Shown here one piece after another: positions 46,291 to 58,900 of a stretch of 64,000 bases of DNA (its first letter is position 1; each line of letters begins with the position of its first letter). The stretch lies in assembly GCF_033958435.1 (NCBI RefSeq), contig NC_134138.1, positions 179,970,798 to 180,034,797 on the forward strand, read 5' to 3'. The position numbers were made by a program, and so were the translations under genes. Origin of the DNA: Carettochelys insculpta. Its lineage: Eukaryota; Chordata; Testudines; Carettochelyidae. The notes under the pieces were generated by a model. It worked only from the letters and a program-made list of their open reading frames with translations, was not told the DNA's origin and did not search any database.

Positions 46291-47180
46291 CCATAAGCCA
46301 CTGGAGTGTAATAATGGGGTCCACTGCCAGGGTAGTGTGTATTTGATCGTGCTTTAGGTCCATATGTTACACGGTACTGGTTGTTTCAAATGTGACTAAC
46401 AGCCACGGGGGGACTAACAGAATAGGGATGCTGTTTTCTTTATAGTGGGCACACTAGCTCCATTAGCTTCCAGTGGAACAAAGGTTTCCAGTTAACTTTG
46501 GCTTTCTGTTCCTAATGCCTATACCCACTACCTACCTCCCTTCTTCTCTGACAGGACCCCCTGAACCAACATAATAGAGTTTGCCTGGAAGAGATGGTGA
46601 TAGTTAATCCTGGAGGAAGGCATTGAACTGAATGGGTTTGCTGGTGATCCAGATTGTTTCAACTCTGTCTGCTCTTCTAGGAAATAAAAACAACTAGCAA
46701 ACTTAAGTAGTTACTGCCTTTGAATCCTTGAGCTATGTTCCTTTGCTGCCCTCTACTGTAGGACTTGGTAGAATTCCTCTAAAATGGTCCAAGAAAAAAA
46801 AAACACCACACCCCACACACAGAAGCCACCACACCGCACACCGCCCCCCCACCCGCCCCCCCCAAACAAAAACACGGAGGCAGTCAGTCAAAGCAGGACT
46901 TAGAACCCAGGAAAGAGACCACTGGGAACATCAAAAAAGATGGTGATCTTGAGAAGTAACATAGAACAAGAAAAGCCAGGTCTAGCAGTATCAATATGAA
47001 ATATCAGCAAAATCAGATGCTAACCTAGAAGATGGCAACTAAAAAGCCACATTTTCAGGGCCTCAAAGATCAATGCTAGAACCACTCAAAGCCTTTTAAA
47101 AGTTAGAGATATTCTCAGATACTTTAGGCTTCATGCTGTTTTTCTCTTATTTTGCTTATATTCACAGAGGCTAGTAGTAG
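46291..47180. other. No gene seen
   Basis: Apart from the simple repeat at 46795-46872, no assignable feature. Confidence 0.4.
46795..46872. repeat. CA/C-rich simple sequence
   Basis: Interrupted CACA and poly-C runs between two A-runs. Confidence 0.85.
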
Positions 47181-50100
47181 GCATCCTTCGATCCTGAGGG
47201 ATCATGGGTTTGTGCCCCAGTTGGACTGATTAGAGCAGCATCTTCTATGGCTGTGCAATCCAATCCGGGAGTGGCAGTCCTTTCTGCACTGTGAGCAGCA
47301 GTAGGCAGATGTCACTCTGGTATCACGGGCATGGATCTTCCTGAGGGCTCTCTTATCTTCCGCTTCCTTCGCCAAGGTAGTTTCATACATAACAAGAGCT
47401 TCCTTCGCTCCCTGTTTCCAGGCATGCCTGTCTGAGGCGAGTGAATGCCAGGTGTTCACACTGATAGAGAGAGCGCCGAGGTCATGCTTGCACATGTCCT
47501 CGTAGCACAATTTAGGTCGCCCTTTCGGCCTCTTTCCAGACGCCAGTTCGCCGAAGAGGAGGTCCTTCGGTATTCGGCCATCCGTCATGTGTGAGACATG
47601 GCCCAGCCAGCGCATACGCCTCTGTTTGAGAAGGGTGAACATGGAGGCGGTGCCTGCCCTCTCAAGCACTGCGCTACTGGGGACCTTGTCCCGCCATGAG
47701 ATACCAAGTATGTGCATAAGGCAGCGCATGTGGCATGTGTTGAGCCGCTGCTCTTGTTTTGAGCGCAAAGTCCATGTTTCACTGGCGTACAGCAGTGTGC
47801 TCAAAACACAGGCTGTGTAGACCTGAGCCTTGGTGTGTACAGTGAGCTTATTGTTAGCCCATACTCTCTTCGTCAGCCTGGAGAACGTTGTGGCGGCTTT
47901 TCCAATGCGCTTGTCGATCTCGCTATCAAGTAACAAGTTGTCCGAGATGGTCGAGCCTAGGTACACGAACTCATGGACGACTTTCAGTTCGTAGTCTAGC
48001 ACGTTGATAGATGGCTCGTTACCCACGTTTTGGCCCATCACCTGGGTCTTCTTTAAGCTGATTGTGAGGCCAAATTCCATACATGCATCCGCAAAGCAAG
48101 TTATGAGTGACTGCAGTTCCTGCTGAGTGTGAGCAGCAATAGCTGCATCGTCAGCTAAAAGGAACTCCCTTAGATGCTTCGTAAGCACCCTGGTCTTCGC
48201 TCTAAGCCTCAACAGTTTGAAGAGGTTGCTGTCCATTCTCGTGCGGAGAGAGATGCCCTCTGTAGCAGTTCCAAAGGCATATTTGAGCAAAACTGCAAAG
48301 AAGATGCCAAACAGTGTTGGAGCCAGCACACACCCCTGCTTCACTCCGTTGAGAATCTCAAAGGGTTCAGATGTGGATCTGTCGTATACAACGGTCCCCT
48401 TCATGCCTTCATGGAAGGCCCCAATAATGCTGAGCAGAGTTGGGGGACAGCCAATCTTAGCCAGAATCGTGAACAGACCTTTTCTGCTGACGAGGTCAAA
48501 TGCCTTGGTCAGGTCGATGAAGGCAATATACAGAGGTTTGTTCTGCTCCCTGAACTTTTCTTGTAGTTGCCTAACAGAGAAAACCATGTCTATGGTGGAC
48601 CGTTCAGCTCTGAACCCACACTGAGCTTCAGGGTAGACTCTCTCTGCAAGAGCATTGAACCTCTTCAGAACAACATGTGCAAATAGCTTCCCCACGGTAC
48701 TGAGAAGGGAGATGCCGCGATAGTTGTCACAATCGCTTTTGTCACCCTTGTTCTTGTAGACAGTAAGGATGTTAGCATCCCTCATATCTTGTGGTACGCT
48801 GCCTTCTCTCCAGCATTGGCAAATATTCCATGCAGCTCTGAAACTAGGGTACCATTGGCACATTTGAGTATTTCTGAGGGAATACCATCTTTCCCTTGAG
48901 CTTTTCCAGAAGAGAGTGCTTTTAATGCATCGCTGACTTCCTCCAAGGTGGGCTCAGCATCGAGTTCAGTCATGGTGGGCAGAGGCTCGATAGCATTCAG
49001 GGCTCTTTCTGTAACTACGGTCTCTCTGGCATACAACTGTGAGTAGTGTTCCACCCAGCATTCCATCTGCTTGGTTCTGTCCTTCAAGACCTCGCCTGTG
49101 GCCAACTTAAGTGGGGCAGCCTTTCTTTGTGATGGACCGATGGCCTGCTTGATCCCATCATACATTCCTCGCATGTTACCAGTGTCCGTGGCCTGCTGAA
49201 TCTTAGAGCAGAGTTGAAGCCAGTAATCGTTGGCAGACCGCCGAGCAACCTGCTGCACTTGACTCCGAGCAGACTGGAGCTCCTGCAGGTTCACCTCACC
49301 GGGAGAGGACCTGTATGCAGCCAGTGCCTGTATCATCTTCTCAATCAGGGCCATCAGCACTTCAGTGTGGGCTTCAAACCAATCAGCAGACTTGACTGTC
49401 TTCTTCCCAAAGGTAGGTATCACAGTATTATAGATAGCGTCCTGTAGTTGTTCCCATCTCTTGCTGATATCAATGTCGTCCGGGCGGGGCAAGGCCTCTT
49501 CAAGTGCTTGGACAAACTCACATACTTTTGATGGGTCACGAGTCTTGCCAGTGTCAATGCGTGGCCTCCCTTCCTTTTTGGAGCAAAAGAATCTTCGTGG
49601 CTAGATGTGCACCTTAGTATACACAAGCAAATCGTCAGTGTCACAGTCTGCACTGTGGTAGCTATGTGTCACCCTGACATTACCTAAACGGCTGCATTTG
49701 GTGAGGATGAGGTCAAGCTGGTGCCAATGTTTCAATCTTGGGTGTCGCCACGAAACTTTGTGCTGGGGTTTGACATTGAAGAAGGTATTGGTTACGCAGA
49801 GGTCATGTTGGGAGCAGAGTTCAAGGAGGCGCTGTCCGTTTGCATTCATCTTCCCTGTTCCAAACTGTCCCAGACAGGATGGCCAGCTGTGGTGGTCGCT
49901 CCCAACTCTGGCACTGAAGTCGCCAAGGATGAATAGCAGCTCATGGGAAGGTACCTCACTGATGGCAATGCTAAGTTCATCATAGAACTTGTCCTTAAGT
50001 TCACGGGCAGAAGTTAAAGTAGGCGCATAGACGCTGAAGGTGTTGACCATGCCCACTGGTGTTTGAAGCTGGATTTTCAGCACTCTCTCAGTTCCCACAT

Positions 50101-51180
50101 TAGGTGGTATGACTGAGCCAACTAGGCTGTTTTTGATTGCAAAGCCAACAACGTGTTCCCTGGTCTCTTCTGGAGGCTTCCCATGCCAGAAAAAGGAAAA
50201 GTCCTTCTCCCTGAGACATCCAGAGGACGATAGCCTTGTTTCCTGGAGGGCCACGATGTCCATCTGCAGTCTTCTCAGCTCATTGTTAACGACTGCTGTC
50301 TTCCAGGGGTTGCTAATGCCCTGTAGGTCTTCTGTAAGGCCTGGAGTCATGGTCCTTACGTTCCATGTGCCCAGCCTGAAGGCTGGATTATTTTGTTGCT
50401 TGTTTGTTTTGCTTGGTGTAAGGTTAACGATCCACCTGTTGGTGATTCCCCAAGCCCCACACACCCAGTGGAACAAGTGGACCGTGGCGAGGCCTCACCT
50501 ACTTGTCTGGGGGCTGCCCAGCTTGAGGCAGGTGGTAGCTGCCCAATGAGATCCGAAGACCTCTCCCACCATCGGAAGCAACCCCTGGCACCTCACTCTA
50601 TGCCAGTTGAGCGCAGTGGCTTAATACTGGCAAGTGCTGCTTCCCGTGGTGTGGCACTGCTCAGAAAGTGATGCCGGAGTATCCTCTCCAGGGCACAGGC
50701 CTGGGCAAGTAAGTTTGAAGAACCAGCTGATGCCCAGCAGCAGGTTCCCCCTCTCCACACCACTAATGTAATCCAAGGGAAAGGCGAAAGCCAGTACAGC
50801 TTGGCACCAATGTCATCGCAGGAGCTGCCAGAGTGAGATTGAGCACAACCTCAAACTGCCTTAGGGGCTCCATCTCCGGATTTTTCCTCGGGGTTTACTC
50901 CCGAAGCCTTTCCCTTGACTAGGTATCACTGCAAGGCAGCAGAGGTTTTAAATCAGAGTTTCCTTCTCCTAGGTGGGCGGCCTTCCCATGCTGATGAGCC
51001 CCATCTGCCCGAAGCAGCTGGTTTTAAGGTGCCAGTCACCTGCCTTCGCCCCTTCTCCTGTCAGTGCAAACAGGTTCGCCGGGCTTAGAAACTAAGCCAC
51101 ACGTGAAAGCCAGGAGCTGGACTTCGGTTGTCAGAGGCTATTGGAGACGCACACCATGGGAGCATTTTATAGATAGTGGG
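47180..51180 (-). mobile_element. APE-type LINE of the F52C9.6-like group, minus strand
   Basis: This is a LINE distinct from CR1. It has one long ORF with endonuclease, RT and a C-terminal Cys/His motif. The 3' end lies near 47180 (GGCATCCTTCGATCC...). The 5' end is uncertain and may be near 51180, where similar GC content stops. I place it with transposon-derived proteins like C. elegans F52C9.6 from the C-terminal wording; the clade name is not settled here. Confidence 0.75.
47202..50476 (-). pseudogene. LINE ORF2: APE endonuclease, RT and C-terminal C2H2 motif; one stop, one frameshift
   Basis: The Met at 50476 opens a frame with an APE endonuclease: LGTWNVRTMTPG, DIVALQETRLSSSG, FSVYAPT, FILGDFSARVGSD and HSYHSADCDTDD. 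One TAG (49603-49601) interrupts the same frame, which then continues through a linker and SSGKAQGKDGIPSEIL. Near 48825 a frameshift leads into the RT: NYRGISLLSTVGK, QCGFRAERSTIDMVF, IAFIDLTKAFDLVSR, NGVKQGCVLAPTLF and the catalytic LLADDAAI box. A long C-terminal region (YLGSTISDN, LLYASETWTL, MRWLGHVSHM, KRPKGRPKL) precedes CSQCRKDCHSRIGLHSHRR, a C2H2-like motif near the end. With only two lesions over about 1090 codons the copy is well preserved. It could be assigned to several APE LINE clades. Confidence 0.82.
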
Positions 51181-52400
51181 AGCTTATCCCCGCTACCACC
51201 CCCAGCTATGACAACCCTTGAAACCACAGAGCCTAATCTTAAATAAAAACCATTTTCATTACATTCTTCTATATATGTTTATTCCAATTTAAAGATCATT
51301 TCCTTGTGTTACAAGTGCAGGAAAACTACCATAGTAATTGAAACTGAGTAAGAACAAATATATTTCATATGCAGTCTAGGGTCATAATCCAAGCAAAAGC
51401 AATGGGAAAAAAAAAAAAAAACACCTCAGAAAAGATACAGTAATCCAGGCACTGATCCTGCAATGTGGACTTCATGAATGCACATTTATGCCTTGTAGCA
51501 AGGCTCACCTTACTCCTGGGCTTGAGGCCTTTGTTTAGTCCACTGCCCTACAGCCAGGATACCGTTGCTCTTCTCAAGACACAGGGGAGGTGGTGGTGCT
51601 CGGGGGGGGGGAACCCAGGCCTTACCCGCTCACTCCAGGTTCCAGCCCAGGGACCGTGTGTGGCTGCTAGTGGTGGAGAAGGGCTCACCTCATTATGAGC
51701 ACCACAGCTCTTCCCTGGGCCACTTCTCCAGACAATTCCCCTCTGTACTTCTGCCACATGGTGGCGGCGGTGGCAACAGCAGTATGTTCTCCCTCCTGGC
51801 TTGGCTCCTTCTGTGTGAACAGTCTGCTTGACCTTACACCAAATCTCAGGGCCTCAGCCCCTTACAGCTGAGTACACCTCTGGTGCATCTAGAAAAGCCC
51901 TTTTTATCTCTGTCCTCTAACCCCTCTTCTACCACTCTCCTCTTCCCATCCTACTGGGCAAAGGGTTCGTTTAAAAGCAGGCGTAAGTGGGACCAGCTGG
52001 CCCCAAATGACCCAAGGCAGCTTCCTCCCCAGGTGCTCACACTCTGCTCATTTGCCAGCCCTGCTTTTCCTTCTTGTTTGGGTTCCTGCAGGGCTGCTGT
52101 GGGACCCCACTTGGGGACCCCATGACTGGGAGGTGGGCAGCCCCTGGCTGCTTCAAGTCTTCCCCGCAGGGCTCTCCTCTTGGCCCCCTTCTCGGGCCAG
52201 CTTCCCTCCTGCCTTGGGCAGGCTGCTCCCTCTTCCTCCCCACTCCACCCTTCCCAGATAGTTTCCTCTAGAGCTGCTGGGCGGGTGGAGTGTGGGGGAC
52301 TCTTGCCTCCTGCCCCTTGGCAGGAGGGCTGCGCCCCCCGCTTCCACCCTTTAGGGGGAGGCTGCTGGCCCCCTAGTTGGGCCCACATTTCATCTGGTAG
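51181..52400. other. No gene seen; AT-rich, then C-rich
   Basis: There is an A-run at 51408. From about 51590 the DNA becomes GC-rich and pyrimidine-rich; some or all of this may be the 5' UTR of the next LINE. Many long overlapping frames on both strands follow from composition alone. Confidence 0.35.
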
Positions 52401-53217
52401 CGGCTGCATCCTTGCTGCTTGGAGGAGGTAAGGGGCTTTCTTAAAGTGGTGGTTGGGCTCCCTCCACAGCCTCCTGTGGAGTGGCTTAAGGGAGCGGTAA
52501 GTTTGGGCAGGGCCCCTCTCCGGGGGGGATTCCAGACGGGTGGCTGCATAGCCAGGGGTGGGGTGTTAGGGCTTGGTCCCTGCCCCACCCCTGCAGCCAC
52601 TGCCTCTCCCACTGCCCTCCCCACACCCAGCCACCGCTGGGGCCTTCCCCCCAACCACCTGCCCCTTTCTCCTCCCAAAGTCCTAAAGGCTCTGCAGCAG
52701 CTGCCGTGGGCCCCCCCCAGCAAGCGCCCGTGGGCACACCTCCTCCCCTCCTCCCCCTCTGGTTGGCTTGGCCACCCCCCACTTCTTCCACGTGCCTGCA
52801 CCCCCTTGCCCCCCCTTTTTGATTTACTAGGCGCTTGGGCCCCCCCTTTTCTCACACCCCCACACGTACTCACTTTGATTTCCCCCCACATCCCAGTGCA
52901 GAAGCAGGAGCCGGCTTTTCCATCTTGTGCTGGGAGTTGAGGCCATCTTTGCAACCCCCCACAAGCTCACCTCCCTTCCATGCCCTTCCCCCACTCAGCC
53001 AGGTCCTCAGCCCGGCCAGTGGGGGAGGGGCAGCTTTTCCCCAGCCTTCCCCTTCCTCTCCCCCTTTCCCCTCCCCCCGCCCTCTCCTAAAGGCATCTAT
53101 CCCTGATAAACACTCTCCCTTCTACACCCCCTGCCATGGCCTCTGTGCCCACTGGGGGGGTCACCCAGTGACGCCCCCCTCCCCCTCCCTTCCACTGGCC
53201 CCCCTCCCACTTCCGAA

Positions 53218-55990
53218 ATGGCAGCCGGCTCATCCAGGGCCGCCGGGGTCCCTACCATCATGTTGGTCGAGGGTGCAAGTGCGGGCTCTGGGGTTCCTGC
53301 CATCCCCACTGCGGCATCCTCCGGCCACCCCACCCCAAACCTAACCCCCCGAAAGGGTAGGAAGGGCCAGGGGAAAAAGAAAGGCAAGAGCCCCGCCCGG
53401 AAGGCCAAACCTCCCATGGTGGGGGCTCTTACCCCAGCTGCTGCAACATCTGGCACACCTCCCCCTTCTCCCTGCCCCCGTTCCCACCACTGCGCCTGGG
53501 GGCTCCAATTCTTCAGCCCCCAGGTTGTGTGCCCAGGCGGCAGCTGCTGCCTCGCACCCTGCTCCCTCCGCCTCCGCCAGGACAACCACTCCCGATGGTC
53601 ACGGCCCCTTCCCCGCGCTCACCAGGAGGCACGGAGTCCGCTGCCTCCAGTGGCTGCCTCGCCCCATGTGGAAACTTATGTGTGGGCGTTGGCACGGGTG
53701 GTGGGGCCCGCGGCCGTGGTGGCGGTCTCTCGGATGTTCGGGAAGATTGTCTTCTTCCTGCCTTTGGAGGCCGCCGCCCAGGAGGCGGCGGACAGGGGCT
53801 TAGTGGTGGGGGCCGTGCACGTGCCCCTGGAGCTGCTGGAAGACCTGGGCATGCGGGTGGTTTTCTCCTCTGTCCCGCCCTTCCTCCCCAGTTCCACCCT
53901 TCTGCCTTTCCTCACTGCCCTGGGCTGGCCTCTGTCGTCCTGAGCCCCCTCCCCTTAGGCTGCAAGGACCCCGCCCTCTGGCATGTGCTTTCCTTCCGCT
54001 GGCAGGCCCGAATACAACTGCCTCCGGTGGCAGCACAGGGTGGGGTAGCCCAGGAGGGGGCTATACTGGTGCCCTAACAAGGGGCCCAGTACCGGGTCTT
54101 TTACACCCTGGGGGAGGCCCGGTGCTTCGTGTGCGGGGCGGCGGGGCACGTCCGGAGGGATTGCCCCCTGGCCTGACGCGAAGAGGAGCCCGGGACCTCC
54201 TCCGACCCGGGGGGCGCCAGCCATGAGACCAGCGGTGCCCCGACCACGACAGGCCCTGGGACCGCCCCTCCTCCTCTCGGCCCGGACGGATCCATCGCCA
54301 CTCGGGCATCGGAGGGCGCCCAAACCGGCGGTGCCGGGCAAGAAGAATCGGGCACCGGCGCCCGAGCGGGCACAAGAGCCAGGTCCGTGGAGGAGAGGGA
54401 GGCAGGGCCAGCGGCAGGACCCGGGCAGGGCCCACCCCAGGGCGGGCCGTCCGTTCCCCCTGCTGTCCCGGCCCCTCCTTTCCTCCCTCCCTCCTTGCTG
54501 CCTCAGCCCCCTGACCCTTCCTCCTCTGCCGCCCAGCCCCACTCCTCGGAGGACTGGGTGCTGGTTGGGGGAAAGAGGAAGAAAAGGAATGTGCACGCCC
54601 GGCACCCCACCCCGTCGGAGGATGGGGTGGAGGTGCCCCGCAAGGCACCCAAAAGGGCCACCAGCCCCAGTCCATCCGCTGAACCCCCGGCCACTGACCA
54701 CCTGCCGGGAGTGATCGAGGCCACCGCAGCAGCCGTGAAGGACACCACTCCTTCCGCCCCAGAGCCAGAGCCCCAAAAAGCAGGGACAGTCTCCGCTGCA
54801 CCCTCGCCCTCCTCCGACACCCCTCTGGCTGCTGCCCAGCTTGCGGCTGTGGAGCATCTGGAGGAGGTAAGCCTCGGCCTCGCACTCCTCTCACAGGAGG
54901 TCGAGGCCCTAGGTCTCACCCCGGTGGTCCTGGACGCGGACTGCCTTCTATTGGAGACCTGTGGGCTGTCTGTCCACTCCCCACTCCCCTCGCCTTCCCT
55001 CTCTCCGTCCACCAGCAACCCCCTAACTGCCACCCCCCTCTGCCCTGTGACGTCGCGGGGTGCGGCCCCCCCCCAGCTGGGGACAACCTCCTGGCTGGGG
55101 TCAGCCAGCCCCTGGACGCCCTGGAGGAACTAGTGTTCTTACTATGCCTTTCCTCCCCTCTTGGACCCGAAGACCCCAACATCACTCCCCCTGCCCTGCT
55201 GGCACCTGCTGTCAAGTGCGCGGGCACCTTGCCCCTACCCACCCCCGATCACCTGTGGAACTCCCCCCTCCCAGGACCCCCCTCCATTCAGGCCCCTGCC
55301 CCCACCTTGGCCCCCGCCTTCACCCTCAACCCTACTCCCTCTTCCAATCAATGTCCCGCCCCAGAACCTGCAACCCTCTCCCCTCCTCCCCCACTTCCTC
55401 CTCCTCCTCCTCCCCCCCCACCCCCCACCCCTGTCCCTCCCCTTCCCACCCTCCCCCTTAACCCCTGTCCAACTATATCTGCCCCCGAAGCTGTGACTGC
55501 TCGGGAGGCCCTCGACATACCGACCTCTCCCAGCACTTCCAGGGCTGCTCTCCCTCCGCCGCCCCCATCCCTCCCAAACTCAGGCCCCAGTCCCCACTTG
55601 GACCTTTTCTCTGGCTGCGGGGCTCACAAGAATATGAGGCCGACAGGTACTCGATACCCCAAGGCCTCGGCACCCCACACGCTGGTGGGCGAGATGCACC
55701 AGTTCCTGGAGGACGTTCAGGGCTCCAAGAACAAGGTTGCTCTCGCCCTCCAGCGCTGGGGTGACTTCCATGTCATCCTTAAGTCTGCGAGGGCCCTTCT
55801 AAAGGAGGGCAAGGGGACTGGGAGGAGGGATGTCACAGCCTACCAAAAGGCCTGCGGCTTCTGTGACGCCCTTGTTGCCTTTGGGCTTGGTCATGGGCTG
55901 CTGCGTGGCTCCACGGGGACCATCGGCGATCCGTCCAGTGAGGATCCTCCCCAGCCCTCCCCATGGCACCGCTCCTCCTTGCCACATTAA
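53218..55990 (+). pseudogene. Tx1-like LINE ORF1 with CCHC zinc knuckle, frameshifted
   Basis: The ORF1 product binds element RNA. The ATG at 53218 starts an Ala/Pro-rich N-terminus with a basic RKGRKGQGKKKGK patch. A folded-looking segment follows (ETYVWALARVVGPAAVVAVS ... LEDLGMRVVFSSVPP, about 53670-53880). The frame changes, and ARCFVCGAAGHVRRDCPLA (about 54118-54174) gives a CX2CX4HX4C knuckle, directly followed by a TGA. A Pro/Ser-rich region in two further frames leads to the C-terminal FLEDVQGSKNKVALALQRW ... LLRGSTG segment, ending at 55990. At least three frame changes are needed. ORF2 starts at 55963 inside its last codons. Confidence 0.72.
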
Positions 55991-58900
55991 ATGCCAGGGG
56001 CTGCGGGTCGGGTCTCCGCAGGTGTCGAGTGCTCTCCTTACTCCGGGAGTGGGGGTACTCGGTCACCTTTCTGCAGGAGACCCACGCTACCCCAGCCGCC
56101 AAAGCCAACTGGCGGCTGGAGTGGGGAGACGGGGTCTATTTTAGCCATCTCTTGGCCCGCTGGGCTGGGGTAGCGACCCTGTTCTCCCCAGACCTGCAGC
56201 CCGAGGTGCTGGGGAGCATCGAGGTCGTGCCGGGCCACCTGCTGTATCTCCAGGCATGGGTGGAGGGGCTGCCCCTCCACCTTGTTAATGTCTATGCCCC
56301 GACACTCGTCCCGGAGAGAACTCCATTCTTTCAGCAGGCGGCGGCCTTCCTCAACACCATTGATCCTCATGAGTGCCTGATCCTCAGCGGGGACTTCAGT
56401 TGCACCCTCGAGGAACAGGACCGCACAGGGACTGAGCAGTGCCCAGCCACTGTGGACGTCCTCAGGGAGCTTCTCGCTTATTGCTCCCTGGTGGACGTCT
56501 GGCGCAGCCACCACCCGGACGAGGACACTGGTTTCACCTATGTCCGGGTGGTGGGCCATAAACCCGTACACTCCCGGTTGGACCGCATTTACATCTCCTG
56601 GCAACATCTGTCTCGGGCCCACTCCTCCAGCATGCGGCCAGCGCCCTTCTCGGACCACCATCTGGTGGCCATGAAAGCTTCCCTCTCACCGGGGAAGCGG
56701 GGATCAGCCTACTGGCACTTCAACATAAGAACATAAGAATGGCCATACTGGGTCAGACCAAAGGTCCATCCAGCCCAGCATCCCATCTGCCGACGGTGGC
56801 CAATGCCAGGTGCCCCAGAGAAGGAGACAAGAAGACAATGATCAAGTGATTTATCTCCTGCCATCCATCTCCTGCCCTTGTTCTGATGGCTAGGGCACCA
56901 TACTTTATCCCTGGCTAATAGCCATTTATGGACCTAACCTGCAAAAATTTATCAAGCTCTTTTTTAAACCCTAGTAGAGTCTTGGCCTTCACAGCCTCCT
57001 CGGGCAAGGAGTTCCACAGGTTGACTGTGCGCTGTGTGAAGAAAAATTTCCTTTTATTAGTTTTGAACCTACTACCCATCAATTTCATTTGGTGTCCCCT
57101 AGTTCTTGTATTATGGGAAAAGGTAAATAATTTTTCTATATTCACTTTCTCCACACCATTCATGATTTTATATACCTCTATCATATCGCCCCTCAATCGC
57201 CTCTTTTCCAAACTGAAAAGTCCCAGTCTCTCTAGCCTCTCCCCATATGGGACCCGTTCCAAGCCCCTAATCATCTTAGTCGCCCTTTTCTGAACCTTTT
57301 CTAATGCCAATATATCTTTTTTGAGGTGAGGAGACCACATCTGCACGCAGTACTCAAGATGTGGGCGTACCATAGTTTTATATAGGGGAAGTATGATATC
57401 TTTTGTCTTATTATCGATCCCTTTTTTAATAATTCCTAACATCCTAACAACAGCCTGCTGGAGGATGTGGGCTTCGTGGTGTCCTTCCGGGAGTTCTGGC
57501 TGGCCTGGCGCGGGCTATGCGTGCCTTTCCCTCGGCGTGGTGGTGGGATCTGGGAAAGGTGCGCACGTGGCTCTTTTGCTGTGACTATACCTGGGGGGCC
57601 AGCCGGCGGTGAGATGCATTGATAGGGCAGCTGGAGCAGGAGGTTCTGGAGCTGGAGAGGCGCCTAGCCGCCAGCCCCGGAGATCCATCCCTCTACGGCA
57701 TGTACTGGAAGAAGGGGGATGAGCACAGGGCCCTTGACGCCCTTCGGGCACAGGGGGCCTTGGTGAGGTCTCGAATCCAACTCCTTCAGGAGATGGACCG
57801 TGGCTCCTACTTCTTCTGTACCCTGGAGAAAAAGAGGGGCACCAAGAAACATATCCTCTGCCTTTTTGCAGAGGATGGCACCCCTCTTACGGATCCAGCG
57901 GAGATGCACGAGAGGGCTCACGCCTTCTATGCCACCCTTTTCTCCCCGGATCCGACCGACGCCGACGCCTGCAGGGTGCTTTGGGACCAACTACCTTTGG
58001 TCAGCACGGGAGAATGGGACCAGCTAGAGCTTCCTCTCACTCTAGCCGAGCTCTCAGAAGCCCTCCGTCTCATGCCCACCAACAAATCCCCGGGCATGGA
58101 TGGGCTGACTGTGGAGTTCTACAGCGTGTTTTGGGACGTCCTCAGCCCAGACCTGGTCAGCGTCTGGGCCGAGTCCCTGCAAAGCGGGGTCCTCCCCCTG
58201 TCGTGCAGGTGAGCTGTCCTTGTCCTGCTACCCAAGAAGGGGGACCCCTGCGACCTTAGGAACTGGCATCCCATCTCGCTCCTCAGCATGGACTACAAGA
58301 TAATCGCCAAAGCCATCTCCCACCGCTTGGGGTCTGAGCTGCAGAACGTGGTCCACCCTGACCAAACCTACACCATCCCAGGCCACACCATCTTTCATAA
58401 CCTGTATTTGGTCCGGGATCTCCTAGAGCTTGGTTGTAGGGATGGCCTGTCGTTTGCCCTCCTGTCCCTAGACCAGGAGAAGGCATTTGACAGAGTGGAC
58501 CAAGGGTATCTCCTGGGCACCCTGCGGGCCTTTGGCTTCGGGCCCAAATTTGTCAGGTTTCTCCGGGTGCTGTACGCTGCCTCGGAAGTGCATGGTCAAG
58601 TTCAACTGGACCCTGACCGCTCTGGTCAGCTTCGGACGGGGAGTACAACAAGGCTGCCCACTCTCAGGACAGCTCTATGCCCTGGCCATCGAGCCCTTCC
58701 TCCGTCTCCTTTGTCGAAGGCTGACGGGGATGGTGCTTCGGGAACCGGGTCTGTGGCTGCTCCTGTCGGTGTCCGCCGCCGACGTGCTCCTCGTGGTCCA
58801 GGACCCGGGAGACCTGGCATGGCTGGAGGCCTGCCGAGCTGTCTACTCGGCAGCCTCCTCCGCCTGGGTCAACTGGGTCAAGAGCTCTGGCCTGGTGGTC

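Noticed and set aside
52000..55200. Many overlapping long frames on both strands, especially minus
   Set aside because: The DNA is extremely GC-rich and C-rich, so stops are rare on both strands. Only the plus frames carrying the CCHC knuckle and the ORF1 C-terminus have family support.
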